Of a stretch of DNA of 21,132 nucleotides, positions 1-6,615 are shown one piece after another. The notes under the pieces are model-generated. The model saw nothing but the letters and a program-made list of their open reading frames with translations, made no database searches and was not told the DNA's origin. The translations under genes were made by a program, and so were the position numbers. Position 1 is the stretch's first letter. The number at the start of each line of letters is the position of its first letter. Source of the stretch: Gemmatimonadota bacterium (GTDB lineage Bacteria > Gemmatimonadota > Gemmatimonadetes > Gemmatimonadales > GWC2-71-9); assembly GCA_029862935.1 (NCBI GenBank), contig JAOTWK010000019.1, positions 1-21,132 on the forward strand, read 5' to 3'.

Positions 1-678
1 CAATACGGCAGGTTGTGGACGGCCGGCTACAGTATGCGCGATGTACTCAACCGGCCCCCAGCTGCCGACGCACTTCCGGCGCCATCCAAGGGACGGCTTT
101 CGGCGCGGCCCCCGGCGCCACAGCTACCCGAGTCCATCAGTGGTGAGTTCGGCAGCCTTGCAGGACAGATCGATCAGATGCGCAAAGACCACTCGGCGAT
201 CGTACGAATCGTCGAGCGGCTCCCCGAATCGGAACGGCAGATGCTGCCCGACGTAGAGCCGACGGTCAACGCCCTCATGGAGCGCGCCATCGAGTTGGCC
301 CGTACGCTGCATCATATGGAGGGCAACGTCGACGACTCGGCGATCGCTGATCTCGACGCGAGGATTCAGTCCAGCGAGGGCGAAGCATCCAGTCCCGAGC
401 GCGAACGGCGCCTGGATCTGCTGCGCAAACAACGAGAAGCCTTGGCACAGCTGACGGGCAGGCGGGAAAAAGTCGAGGCACAGTTCGAATCCTGCGTACT
501 GGCAATCCAAAACGTGCGCTTCGATTTACTGCGCCTTCGGTCAGCGGGGGTCGACCAAGTGCTCTCTGATCTCACATCCGCTACGCAGCAGGCGCGGGCT
601 CTCAAGATCGACGTCGAGGCTGCCATCGATGCGGCCGGGGAGATCAGGGAAGCACTCGGGAAGGGGCCGGCTACGTAG
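1..678 (+). CDS. 3' end of a longer gene: C-terminal helical region, function unknown
   Basis: The reading frame is open to the left edge, so the true start lies outside the window. About 225 residues are visible. The first 40 or so are rich in Pro, Ala, Arg and Ser and look like a disordered linker. The rest is strongly helical and charged, with a probable coiled coil around the SSPERERRLDLLRKQREAL stretch, and contains no Cys or His cluster. No catalytic motif is in view. From memory, a similar tail occurs behind kinase-type N-terminal regions in Gemmatimonadota, but no kinase domain is visible here, so that remains a weak guess. An internal TTG at 13 and ATG at 34 are possible starts only if the gene is really short. 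It is convergent with the E1 dehydrogenase, with 22 bases between the stop codons. Confidence 0.7.
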   Translation, partial: QYGRLWTAGYSMRDVLNRPPAADALPAPSKGRLSARPPAPQLPESISGEFGSLAGQIDQMRKDHSAIVRIVERLPESERQMLPDVEPTVNALMERAIELARTLHHMEGNVDDSAIADLDARIQSSEGEASSPERERRLDLLRKQREALAQLTGRREKVEAQFESCVLAIQNVRFDLLRLRSAGVDQVLSDLTSATQQARALKIDVEAAIDAAGEIREALGKGPAT

Positions 679-680
679 CC
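669..680. repeat. 12-bp perfect palindrome at a convergent gene end
   Basis: GGCTACGTAGCC reads the same on both strands and contains the TAG stop (676-678) of the left-edge gene. A wider alternative pairing exists between AGGGGC (662-667) and GCCCCT (678-683), with a 10-base loop. A second perfect palindrome, AGCCGCGGCT, lies at 693-702 and reaches into the stop codon of the opposing E1 gene. The position between two converging genes suits a transcript-end hairpin, but no T-run follows on either strand, so an intrinsic terminator is only a possibility. Confidence 0.35.
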
Positions 681-700
681 CCTGGCACCACCAGCCGCGG

Positions 701-2848
701 CTAGAACGCCGCTATCGCTCGCATGGCGTCGGTCAAGTCGCTCACTTGCGGCAGTGTCACATCTTCCAACGCCGGCGCATATCCCACGAACGTATCGAGC
801 GAAGCGACCCGACGCACTGGCGCATCGAGCCATGCAAACAGGTCGTCCGCGATTCGTGCTGCGATCTCCGCACCGTAGCCCCAGGAGAGGGAGTCCTCGT
901 ATGCGACGATCACTTTGCTCGTCTTCTTCACCGACGCCGCCACGGTATCCCAATCGACGGGGTTGAGTGACCGAAGGTCTACCACTTCTACACTCACTCC
1001 ACTGCTCTCCGCGAGCTCCTTCGCGGCGACAATGGAGCGTTGCACCACGGCGCCATAGGTCACCACCGTGAGATCGCTTCCCTCGCGGACGATCTTCGCT
1101 TTGCCGAGCGGAATCATGAACTCGGGGCCTGGATAGGCCGACTTGTTGTAGGTCTGTCGGTACAGGTGCTTGTGCTCCAAGAAGATCACGGGATCGTCGC
1201 AGCGAATCGCTGTCCGCAAGAGCCCGTTGGCATCCAGCGCAGTGGACGGGCACACGACACGTAGACCGGGCGTGCCCGTATAGATCGCCGCTCCCGTCTG
1301 GGAGTGATAGATGCCGCCCCCCTTGAGGTATCCCCCGTACGTGACCCGCACCACGGCCGGTGCGCTGAATGCGTTGTTGCTACGCCACCGGAGAAGTGCC
1401 AACTCGCTCCGGATCTGGTGGTACGCCGGCCAGATGTAGTCGAAGAACTGAATCTCCACGACCGGCTTGATGCCGCGCGTGGCGAGTCCGACCGCTCGAC
1501 CCACGATGTTCGCCTCAGCCAACGGCGAATTGTACACCCGGTCACTGCCGAACCGCTTCTGCAGGCCCCACGTGACTTTGAATACCCCACCCTTGCCTCT
1601 CACCTGCTCCAAGTGCTCTTCGCGCGACACATCGGCCACGTCTTGGCCAAACACCACGATGGCCGGGTTCCGCTCCATCTCGTCACGCATGCATCCGTTC
1701 AGGAGATCGACCATCGTCGTAGGATCACCCTCGAAGCGCGGATCGTCCTCCGTGTCGAAAGCGTCCGATGTGGGATCGACATCAGGGGAGTACACGAAGT
1801 GTATGACGGTCTCCGGGGTCGGTTGCGGCGCGGCGAGCGCTACCTCCGTCGCCAATTCGATCTCCTCTTCAACCTGCGCCTGGATCTCCTCAATGTCGGC
1901 CTCGATGGCGACGCCTTCCTCGAGCAGGCGGGCAGGGAAGGTGACGACAGGATCACGACCGGCTTCATCGTCACGCTCCGCCGTCGACTTGTAATGCAGC
2001 TCGTCGTCTGACAATGAATGGGAATAGGGTCGGATGACATCCGCATGGATCAGCGCCGGCCCCTTCCGCGCTCGACAATGTGCAACCGCGCTGTGGAGCA
2101 CTTCGTATGACAGTACGGGATCACAACCGTCCATGTCATCGACGTACAGGTTCGGGAAGCACGCGACGAGACTCGAAATCGATCCACCCGCCGTCTGCAC
2201 TTCCACCGGCACCGAAATCGCGTAGCCGTTGTCTTCGATGAGGAACAGCACCGGCAGCTGGAGATTGCTTGCCGTGTTGAGTGCCTCCCAGAATTCCCCT
2301 TCACTCGTGGTGCCGTCGCCCGCGCTCACAAACACGACCTCGTCCCGCATGATGCGACTTTCGCGGTCTGCGATGTTGGTGATCCTGTCGTAGCGAAGCC
2401 ACGCCTCGGCGCAGCCAACCCCATTGAGGAATTGTGTTCCAGTCGGACTCGAGGAGCTGACGATGTTGAGATCCTTGTGGCCCCAATGGGACGGCATCTG
2501 TCGACCACCCGAGTTCGGGTCGTCTGCCGCTGCGACGGCGGATAGCAACATCTCGCTCGGCGTCATGCCCAGAGCTAGGCACAACGCGCGATCGCGATAG
2601 TAGGGATAGAACCAATCGTAGCTAGGCTTCAGGACTTTCCCGGCTGCGGCGAGGACCGCTTCGTGACCGGCGCCCGAAATCTGAAAGAATATCCGGTTCT
2701 GGCGCTTGAGTTGGATCTCCTTGTCGTCGAGTCGGCGCGACGTGAGCATGATGCGATAGAGGTCCAGAAGCTCTTGCTTCTCGAACCGCGGAGCACGCTT
2801 CCGCTTCGGACGCACTCTCGTTCCGCTCTCGGGGTCGCTACCGGTCAT
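701..2848 (-). CDS. Fused alpha/beta E1 component of a 2-oxoacid dehydrogenase complex
   Basis: This 715-aa thiamine diphosphate enzyme would decarboxylate a 2-oxoacid (branched-chain type or pyruvate) and pass the acyl group to a lipoyl E2. The E1-alpha half covers about residues 22-345, with the cofactor motif GDG at 178-180 followed by Asn207 in EDNGYAIS. The E1-beta half covers about 375-715, with the conserved Glu445 in [10 protein letters not shown] and the [10 protein letters not shown] signature at 621-630. The two subunits are separate genes in many bacteria; here one reading frame joins them through an acidic Pro-containing linker near 340-375. ATG at 2848 is chosen because it precedes the alpha domain by a typical basic leader; its Shine-Dalgarno is weak. 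The 83-aa gene upstream ends 19 bases before it, so the two are probably co-transcribed. No E2 or E3 gene is in the window, and the substrate cannot be told from sequence. Confidence 0.93.
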   Translation of the reverse strand: MTGSDPESGTRVRPKRKRAPRFEKQELLDLYRIMLTSRRLDDKEIQLKRQNRIFFQISGAGHEAVLAAAGKVLKPSYDWFYPYYRDRALCLALGMTPSEMLLSAVAAADDPNSGGRQMPSHWGHKDLNIVSSSSPTGTQFLNGVGCAEAWLRYDRITNIADRESRIMRDEVVFVSAGDGTTSEGEFWEALNTASNLQLPVLFLIEDNGYAISVPVEVQTAGGSISSLVACFPNLYVDDMDGCDPVLSYEVLHSAVAHCRARKGPALIHADVIRPYSHSLSDDELHYKSTAERDDEAGRDPVVTFPARLLEEGVAIEADIEEIQAQVEEEIELATEVALAAPQPTPETVIHFVYSPDVDPTSDAFDTEDDPRFEGDPTTMVDLLNGCMRDEMERNPAIVVFGQDVADVSREEHLEQVRGKGGVFKVTWGLQKRFGSDRVYNSPLAEANIVGRAVGLATRGIKPVVEIQFFDYIWPAYHQIRSELALLRWRSNNAFSAPAVVRVTYGGYLKGGGIYHSQTGAAIYTGTPGLRVVCPSTALDANGLLRTAIRCDDPVIFLEHKHLYRQTYNKSAYPGPEFMIPLGKAKIVREGSDLTVVTYGAVVQRSIVAAKELAESSGVSVEVVDLRSLNPVDWDTVAASVKKTSKVIVAYEDSLSWGYGAEIAARIADDLFAWLDAPVRRVASLDTFVGYAPALEDVTLPQVSDLTDAMRAIAAF

Positions 2849-2867
2849 GGCTCAAGAAGATACTCGC

Positions 2868-3119
2868 TCAGCGAAGCTTCGTCAGCTTGCGCAGCGTTTC
2901 GAGTTTGTCGAGTGCCGATTTCGACATTGAGGACCCGTCGAGCTTGACGAGTGCATCTCTGATATCCAGCAGAACTTCGAGGATCAGCTGTTCACGCTGA
3001 AACGATGCGTCGAGTTGGCTCATGCGGTCTTTGTCGCCGAGCTCGGACGCCTGCTCGTACGCCTCACGATAGATCACTTCGAGGTTCGTGAGGATGCGCT
3101 CCCTCGGGCGCGGACTCAT
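2868..3119 (-). CDS. Conserved-looking 83-aa hypothetical protein
   Basis: I do not recognise this protein. It has 83 residues, begins MSPRPRERILTNLEVIYRE and is almost wholly predicted helix with many charged residues. It has no Cys or His and no membrane segment. ATG at 3119 is preferred over upstream in-frame codons because a good purine-rich Shine-Dalgarno (GGAGAGAGAG) lies directly before it. The longer frame to 3260 would run into the end of the DUF1015 gene and has low-complexity residues. It sits 55 bases after the DUF1015 stop and 19 bases before the E1 start, so it probably belongs to the same transcript as E1. A small cytosolic helical dimer or adaptor would fit, but no function can be assigned. 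Confidence 0.75.
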   Translation of the reverse strand: MSPRPRERILTNLEVIYREAYEQASELGDKDRMSQLDASFQREQLILEVLLDIRDALVKLDGSSMSKSALDKLETLRKLTKLR

Positions 3120-3142
3120 CTCTCTCTCCAGGACAACATGTG

Positions 3143-3153
3143 ACGTGCCACGT
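3143..3153. promoter_or_regulatory. Possible operator-like inverted repeat upstream of the 83-aa gene
   Basis: ACGTG-C-CACGT is an inverted repeat with 5-base arms and a single central base. It lies in the 55-base gap between the DUF1015 stop (3175) and the 83-aa gene start (3119), one of the few gaps in this run long enough for a promoter. No convincing -10/-35 pair accompanies it, and short palindromes are common in GC-rich DNA, so this is only a candidate. Confidence 0.2.
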
Positions 3154-3174
3154 GCGGGCTGGGCGACGGAGCCT

Positions 3175-4410
3175 TTATGGTGCGTAGCCGATTCCCAGGA
3201 TACCGCTTGGGACTTTCGGCGTGAAGTACGTGGACTTTTGCGGCATGACAGCTCCAGCATCGGCTACCGCAAGCACTTGATCGACCCTCGGCGCGTTGAG
3301 CAGCACAGCGGCCACCGCACGGCCCTCACGGACTTCCGACACAACGGTGTCGACATCGGCGCTGTACCCCACCCGCCCGTGCGCTGCCGGGCGGCCCGCC
3401 ACCAACGGAATCACCATCTCGTCCACACGCGCCACGTCCAATGAAGCAACCGTCGGCTCAACTGAGGCGAGCGCTCGCTCGAGATCCTGGCCTTGCTGCA
3501 TGAGCAGTGCGAAGACCCGAGGTCCGGGTAAGATCACCACACAACCCGTCCCCCGCTCTGCCAGCAGTGCCAACTCGCGCTCGACCGCATCGACGCCTGA
3601 CAGTTCGCGAAGCTGGAAGCTCCGGTGCAGTCGCCGCACAACCACATCGACAACAAGAGGGTCACCATAGAGCAACCGGTGCGTGGGAAGGACCACGAGT
3701 CCAGCGTCGCCCAGGGGGACGACGAGCCCCGGGATACGATCCGCGTTGGAGTTCTCGGTCAGGTACTGGACGGCGGTCTCATACCGATGATGACCGTCGC
3801 CCACATACAGGGAGCCTACACTCGCCGCTGCAGCAATGTCAGCCGCTCGATCACCCACTACCGTCCAGGTCGCCAACGACACGTCACCGAGGACTGCACC
3901 GGCGGTCGGCTCCCTTTCCGTCGCTCTGCGAAGGAGGCGCTGCAACTCACCGTCGGCATCCCGCGCGAAGAACAGCAGCGCCTCGAACATCGCCTGCGTC
4001 GCCTGCAGGAGTGCAAGCCGGTCCTCCTTGGGGGCGGAGTGCGTACGCTCATGCGGCTTCACGCGTCCAGCAGCGAATGTTTCTACCGCGACGCCTCCGA
4101 TCACACCCGTGCGAGCGTGCGCTGTCCCATCTCGCATCACGAACTCCTGCCTGAGCACCGTGACCGACGAACTCGTATCTCGTACCAGCACGCCGCGTTT
4201 CCGCCACTGGGCGAGCGTCTTGGCAGCCGACTTATAGGTTTCGGGCTGGCCGCAGGGAAGGGTGAGGTGAATGACGTTCTCGGGATCGTGCGCGAGTTGG
4301 TCGCGCTCAGCCGGCGTCACCACGTCATACGGAGGGGCAATGAAGCCGCTCAGGCGCTCAACTGTCGCATATCTCTCGGCCACAAAGGGGGCAAGGAGGG
4401 GAGTGGTCAC
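3175..4410 (-). CDS. DUF1015 family protein
   Basis: This 411-aa cytosolic protein matches DUF1015, a widespread family whose biochemical role I do not know as established. Family landmarks are present: FIAPPYDVVTP at residues 23-33, the PHERT element near 119-123 and the GDGHHRYET motif at 204-212. Length is close to the usual 400-420 residues. GTG at 4410 gives the family N-terminus (MTTPLLAPFVAERY) and has GGAGG 11 bases upstream. GTG at 4428 is an alternative adding six residues. The frame stays open to 4707 but that extension overlaps the rsgA coding region and is rejected. The chosen start is 19 bases after the rsgA stop, so the two genes are probably co-transcribed. DUF1015 genes often sit beside serine-biosynthesis genes in other bacteria; none is seen here. 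Confidence 0.9.
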   Translation of the reverse strand: MTTPLLAPFVAERYATVERLSGFIAPPYDVVTPAERDQLAHDPENVIHLTLPCGQPETYKSAAKTLAQWRKRGVLVRDTSSSVTVLRQEFVMRDGTAHARTGVIGGVAVETFAAGRVKPHERTHSAPKEDRLALLQATQAMFEALLFFARDADGELQRLLRRATEREPTAGAVLGDVSLATWTVVGDRAADIAAAASVGSLYVGDGHHRYETAVQYLTENSNADRIPGLVVPLGDAGLVVLPTHRLLYGDPLVVDVVVRRLHRSFQLRELSGVDAVERELALLAERGTGCVVILPGPRVFALLMQQGQDLERALASVEPTVASLDVARVDEMVIPLVAGRPAAHGRVGYSADVDTVVSEVREGRAVAAVLLNAPRVDQVLAVADAGAVMPQKSTYFTPKVPSGILGIGYAP

Positions 4411-4429
4411 TTCCGGCCTTGCCTCCACA

Positions 4430-5335
4430 TCACGTCGTGTCGCCGCGCTGCCATGGTCGCGCCGCGCGTTCCGATTCTTCGAGAAACCGGCGGTACGACG
4501 CGAGTCTGCTTCGTGCAACCTCACCCCGCTCCGATGCTGCTGTAACGGCACATCCAGGCTCTTCGAGGTGCCGACAGTTGTCAAAGCGGCACGCCTGGGC
4601 AAACGCGGCGAATTCCGGAAACGTCCTGGCCACGTCGAGTGGGTCGAGCCCCCAGAGCCCAATGTCTCGCAATCCTGGGGTATCCACGACGAAACCCTGT
4701 GCGCCAAACGGGTGCATCTCGGCCGACACCGTCGTGTGGCGGCCTCCCCCGGACTTCACACTGACGTCGCTCGTGCGTAACCGAAGCCCTGGTTGTAGCG
4801 CGTTGAGTAGGCTCGATTTTCCGACGCCGGTCGGGCCGGTGAGCACGGTCGTGTGACCAGTGAGATGAGAACGCAAGGCTTCAAGGCCACGCTGTTCGGG
4901 TACGCTCGTGCACACGACCGTGTACCCCGCATGGACATATGGTGCGGCCAACGCTTCCCACTCCTCCCAAAGATCGCACTTGTTCAGGACCAAAATGACC
5001 GGAAGTTGGTTCGCGGCCGCCACGGCGACGAACCTGTCTATGAGGTGGGAATCCCAGTCCGGGCGCCTGGCCGCACCGACGACGACAACCTGATCGACGT
5101 TGGCCGCGACATGACGGATGCCATGCGATCGACCAGGCATGCGTCGCTGCAGGACAGATCGTCGCGGCTCCACCTCGTCGATCGTGACCGATTCATCGCT
5201 ATGCACCGCCGCGCGCACCCGGTCACCAACGAGAATGCGCTGCAGTCCCTGCTTGAGGCGACCTCGGAGCGTGGCTTCGAACGTCGCGCCATCTATGTAG
5301 AGCCGATAGCGCCCACCCACCTTGGAGAGCACCAC
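4430..5335 (-). CDS. rsgA: Small ribosomal subunit biogenesis GTPase RsgA
   Basis: RsgA (YjeQ) is a circularly permuted GTPase that binds the immature 30S subunit and drives late assembly. At 301 aa the protein has an N-terminal OB-fold (about 5-55), then G4 NKCD at 118-121, the P-loop GPTGVGKS at 167-174, the switch Thr pair at 201-202 and G3 DTPG at 218-221. That is the permuted order typical of the family. The C-terminal zinc site is complete: Cys249, Cys254, His256 and Cys262, spaced C-x4-C-x-H-x5-C. GTG at 5335 is taken as the start, 17 bases after the stop of the 106-aa gene; the next codon is also GTG and the Shine-Dalgarno is weak. It lies inside a run of catabolic genes, an unusual setting for a ribosome-assembly factor. 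Confidence 0.96.
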   Translation of the reverse strand: MVLSKVGGRYRLYIDGATFEATLRGRLKQGLQRILVGDRVRAAVHSDESVTIDEVEPRRSVLQRRMPGRSHGIRHVAANVDQVVVVGAARRPDWDSHLIDRFVAVAAANQLPVILVLNKCDLWEEWEALAAPYVHAGYTVVCTSVPEQRGLEALRSHLTGHTTVLTGPTGVGKSSLLNALQPGLRLRTSDVSVKSGGGRHTTVSAEMHPFGAQGFVVDTPGLRDIGLWGLDPLDVARTFPEFAAFAQACRFDNCRHLEEPGCAVTAASERGEVARSRLASYRRFLEESERAARPWQRGDTT

Positions 5336-5352
5336 GCCGTATCGAGCCGCGC

Positions 5353-5673
5353 TCAGTGCCGGGCCTCCTTCACGCCCGCAATCGCCTCGTCGAGGTGTCG
5401 CTTCACTTCATGCAGCGTGAGACGGCGAATCCGTGCAGTGGCCTCTACGGGCACAGCGCCGAATGCGAGATACGGTGTCTCCAGATGTCCGACCGCGTGA
5501 TCTCCCGTTTCGGACCACTGTACGAACACGATCGCCGCTCCGAAGCGACCATCGTCGCCCGGGGCGTCGTCCACGAACACATCCGCCGAATACGCGCGGC
5601 CGTCTACCCCTTCGAAAGACGGGGGGCGTTCGTGCACCTTGAGGTAGCCACCGAGGGTGCTGTCGTCGCTCAT
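5353..5673 (-). CDS. 106-aa hypothetical protein coupled to proline dehydrogenase
   Basis: I do not recognise this protein. It has 106 residues, is acidic in its first half and looks alpha/beta, with probable strands around AAIVFVQW and YLAFGAVPVE and a helix at LHEVKRHLDEAIAG. No Cys, signal peptide or membrane segment is present. Its ATG overlaps the TGA of proline dehydrogenase (ATGA, 5670-5673), and AAGGAGG plus a G-run lie upstream inside that gene, so translation is probably coupled. rsgA follows after 17 bases. The strand-rich core and small size would suit a binding or accessory domain, but this is inference only. Confidence 0.8.
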   Translation of the reverse strand: MSDDSTLGGYLKVHERPPSFEGVDGRAYSADVFVDDAPGDDGRFGAAIVFVQWSETGDHAVGHLETPYLAFGAVPVEATARIRRLTLHEVKRHLDEAIAGVKEARH

Positions 5674-6602
5674 TCGCCCCCTACCGCCTCCTTGAAGACG
5701 CTTCCCACCATGAACGCCATATTGCTAGGACGTTCGGCAAGACGTCGCATGAGGTAGGGATACCAGTGCGTGCCGAATGGCACGTATACCCGCATTTTGA
5801 AGCCGCGGCGGCGAAGCGAATCCTGAAGATCTCGCCGCACACCATACAACATCTGGAACTCGAACCGTTCCGGCGCAATGGCCCGCTCCGTCGCAAAGGC
5901 CACCGTCTCGTCGATGAGTTCCTCGTCGTGGGTGGCGATGCCCGGATAGTTACCGCGTTCCAGAAGCCGGCGCATCAGGTTCGCAAATGACCCGTTTACC
6001 TCTTCTCGCTCCTGAAAGGCCAGTTCTGGCGGCTCGGCGTACGCGCCCTTGCACAGACGGACACGGGCACCACAGGCAATCAGCCTGTCGATGTCCTGCT
6101 CGGATCGTCTCAGATAGCTCTGAATGACAACTCCTGTGAGATCACCGAACTCGCCGTGCAGCTCATCATGAAACAGTCGGAGGGTCTGCTCGGTATACGC
6201 CGACCCCTCCATGTCCATCCTGACGAAGACGTCGACCTCTTTGGCTCGGGCCAGCACGGTTCGCATGTTCTCGGCGCAGAGTCCGACGTCGATGTCGAGA
6301 CCCAGCTGGGTGAGCTTCACCGAGACGTTGCCGTCGAGTTTCGCGTCGGCGACTCCTTCGACGGCGCGGATGATCTGGTCTCTCGCCACACGGGTCTCGT
6401 CCGCGCTCGACACACTCTCGCCGAGCAGATCGAGGCTCACGCTGATGTCTCGAGTGTTCATGGCTCGGCCGACATCGACTGCGCTTTCAAGCGTCTCGCC
6501 GGCTACGAATCGTGACGCGACGTGGCGCGCGAGTCGATTGCGCTTGATGAACTCGAAGACGTTGTTCTGTTCGCTGAGCCAGAGAAAGGTGCTACGAAAC
6601 AT
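5670..6602 (-). CDS. Proline dehydrogenase (monofunctional, FAD-dependent)
   Basis: This enzyme oxidises L-proline to 1-pyrroline-5-carboxylate and passes electrons through FAD to the membrane quinone pool. The 310-aa length fits the short monofunctional PRODH class rather than the large PutA fusion. Visible family motifs are VRLCKGAYAE at 181-190, the ATHDE element at 223-227, FQMLYGV at 249-255 and the substrate-site helix YLMRRLAERPSN at 283-294. ATG at 6602 gives a family-like N-terminus; a longer frame to 6692 would run back through the end of fadJ and is rejected. The start is 13 bases after the fadJ stop and the end overlaps the 106-aa gene by ATGA. No pyrroline-5-carboxylate dehydrogenase gene is in the window, so the second step must be encoded elsewhere. 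Confidence 0.95.
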   Translation of the reverse strand: MFRSTFLWLSEQNNVFEFIKRNRLARHVASRFVAGETLESAVDVGRAMNTRDISVSLDLLGESVSSADETRVARDQIIRAVEGVADAKLDGNVSVKLTQLGLDIDVGLCAENMRTVLARAKEVDVFVRMDMEGSAYTEQTLRLFHDELHGEFGDLTGVVIQSYLRRSEQDIDRLIACGARVRLCKGAYAEPPELAFQEREEVNGSFANLMRRLLERGNYPGIATHDEELIDETVAFATERAIAPERFEFQMLYGVRRDLQDSLRRRGFKMRVYVPFGTHWYPYLMRRLAERPSNMAFMVGSVFKEAVGGE

Positions 6603-6615
6603 GGCCTCGCAGCGC

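Noticed and set aside
366..1253. 295-codon minus-strand open frame spanning the end of E1 and the left-edge gene
   Set aside because: It overlaps two better-supported genes in other frames and has the Arg/Ser-rich composition of a shadow frame.
3625..4545. 306-codon plus-strand open frame antisense to the DUF1015 gene
   Set aside because: It mirrors a gene with clear family motifs, its translation is rich in Arg, His and Ser as expected from reverse reading of GC-rich codons, and it has no recognisable domain.
4411..4707. Upstream extension of the DUF1015 frame
   Set aside because: It runs through the rsgA C-terminal coding region and lacks family similarity; the domain begins at the GTG at 4410.
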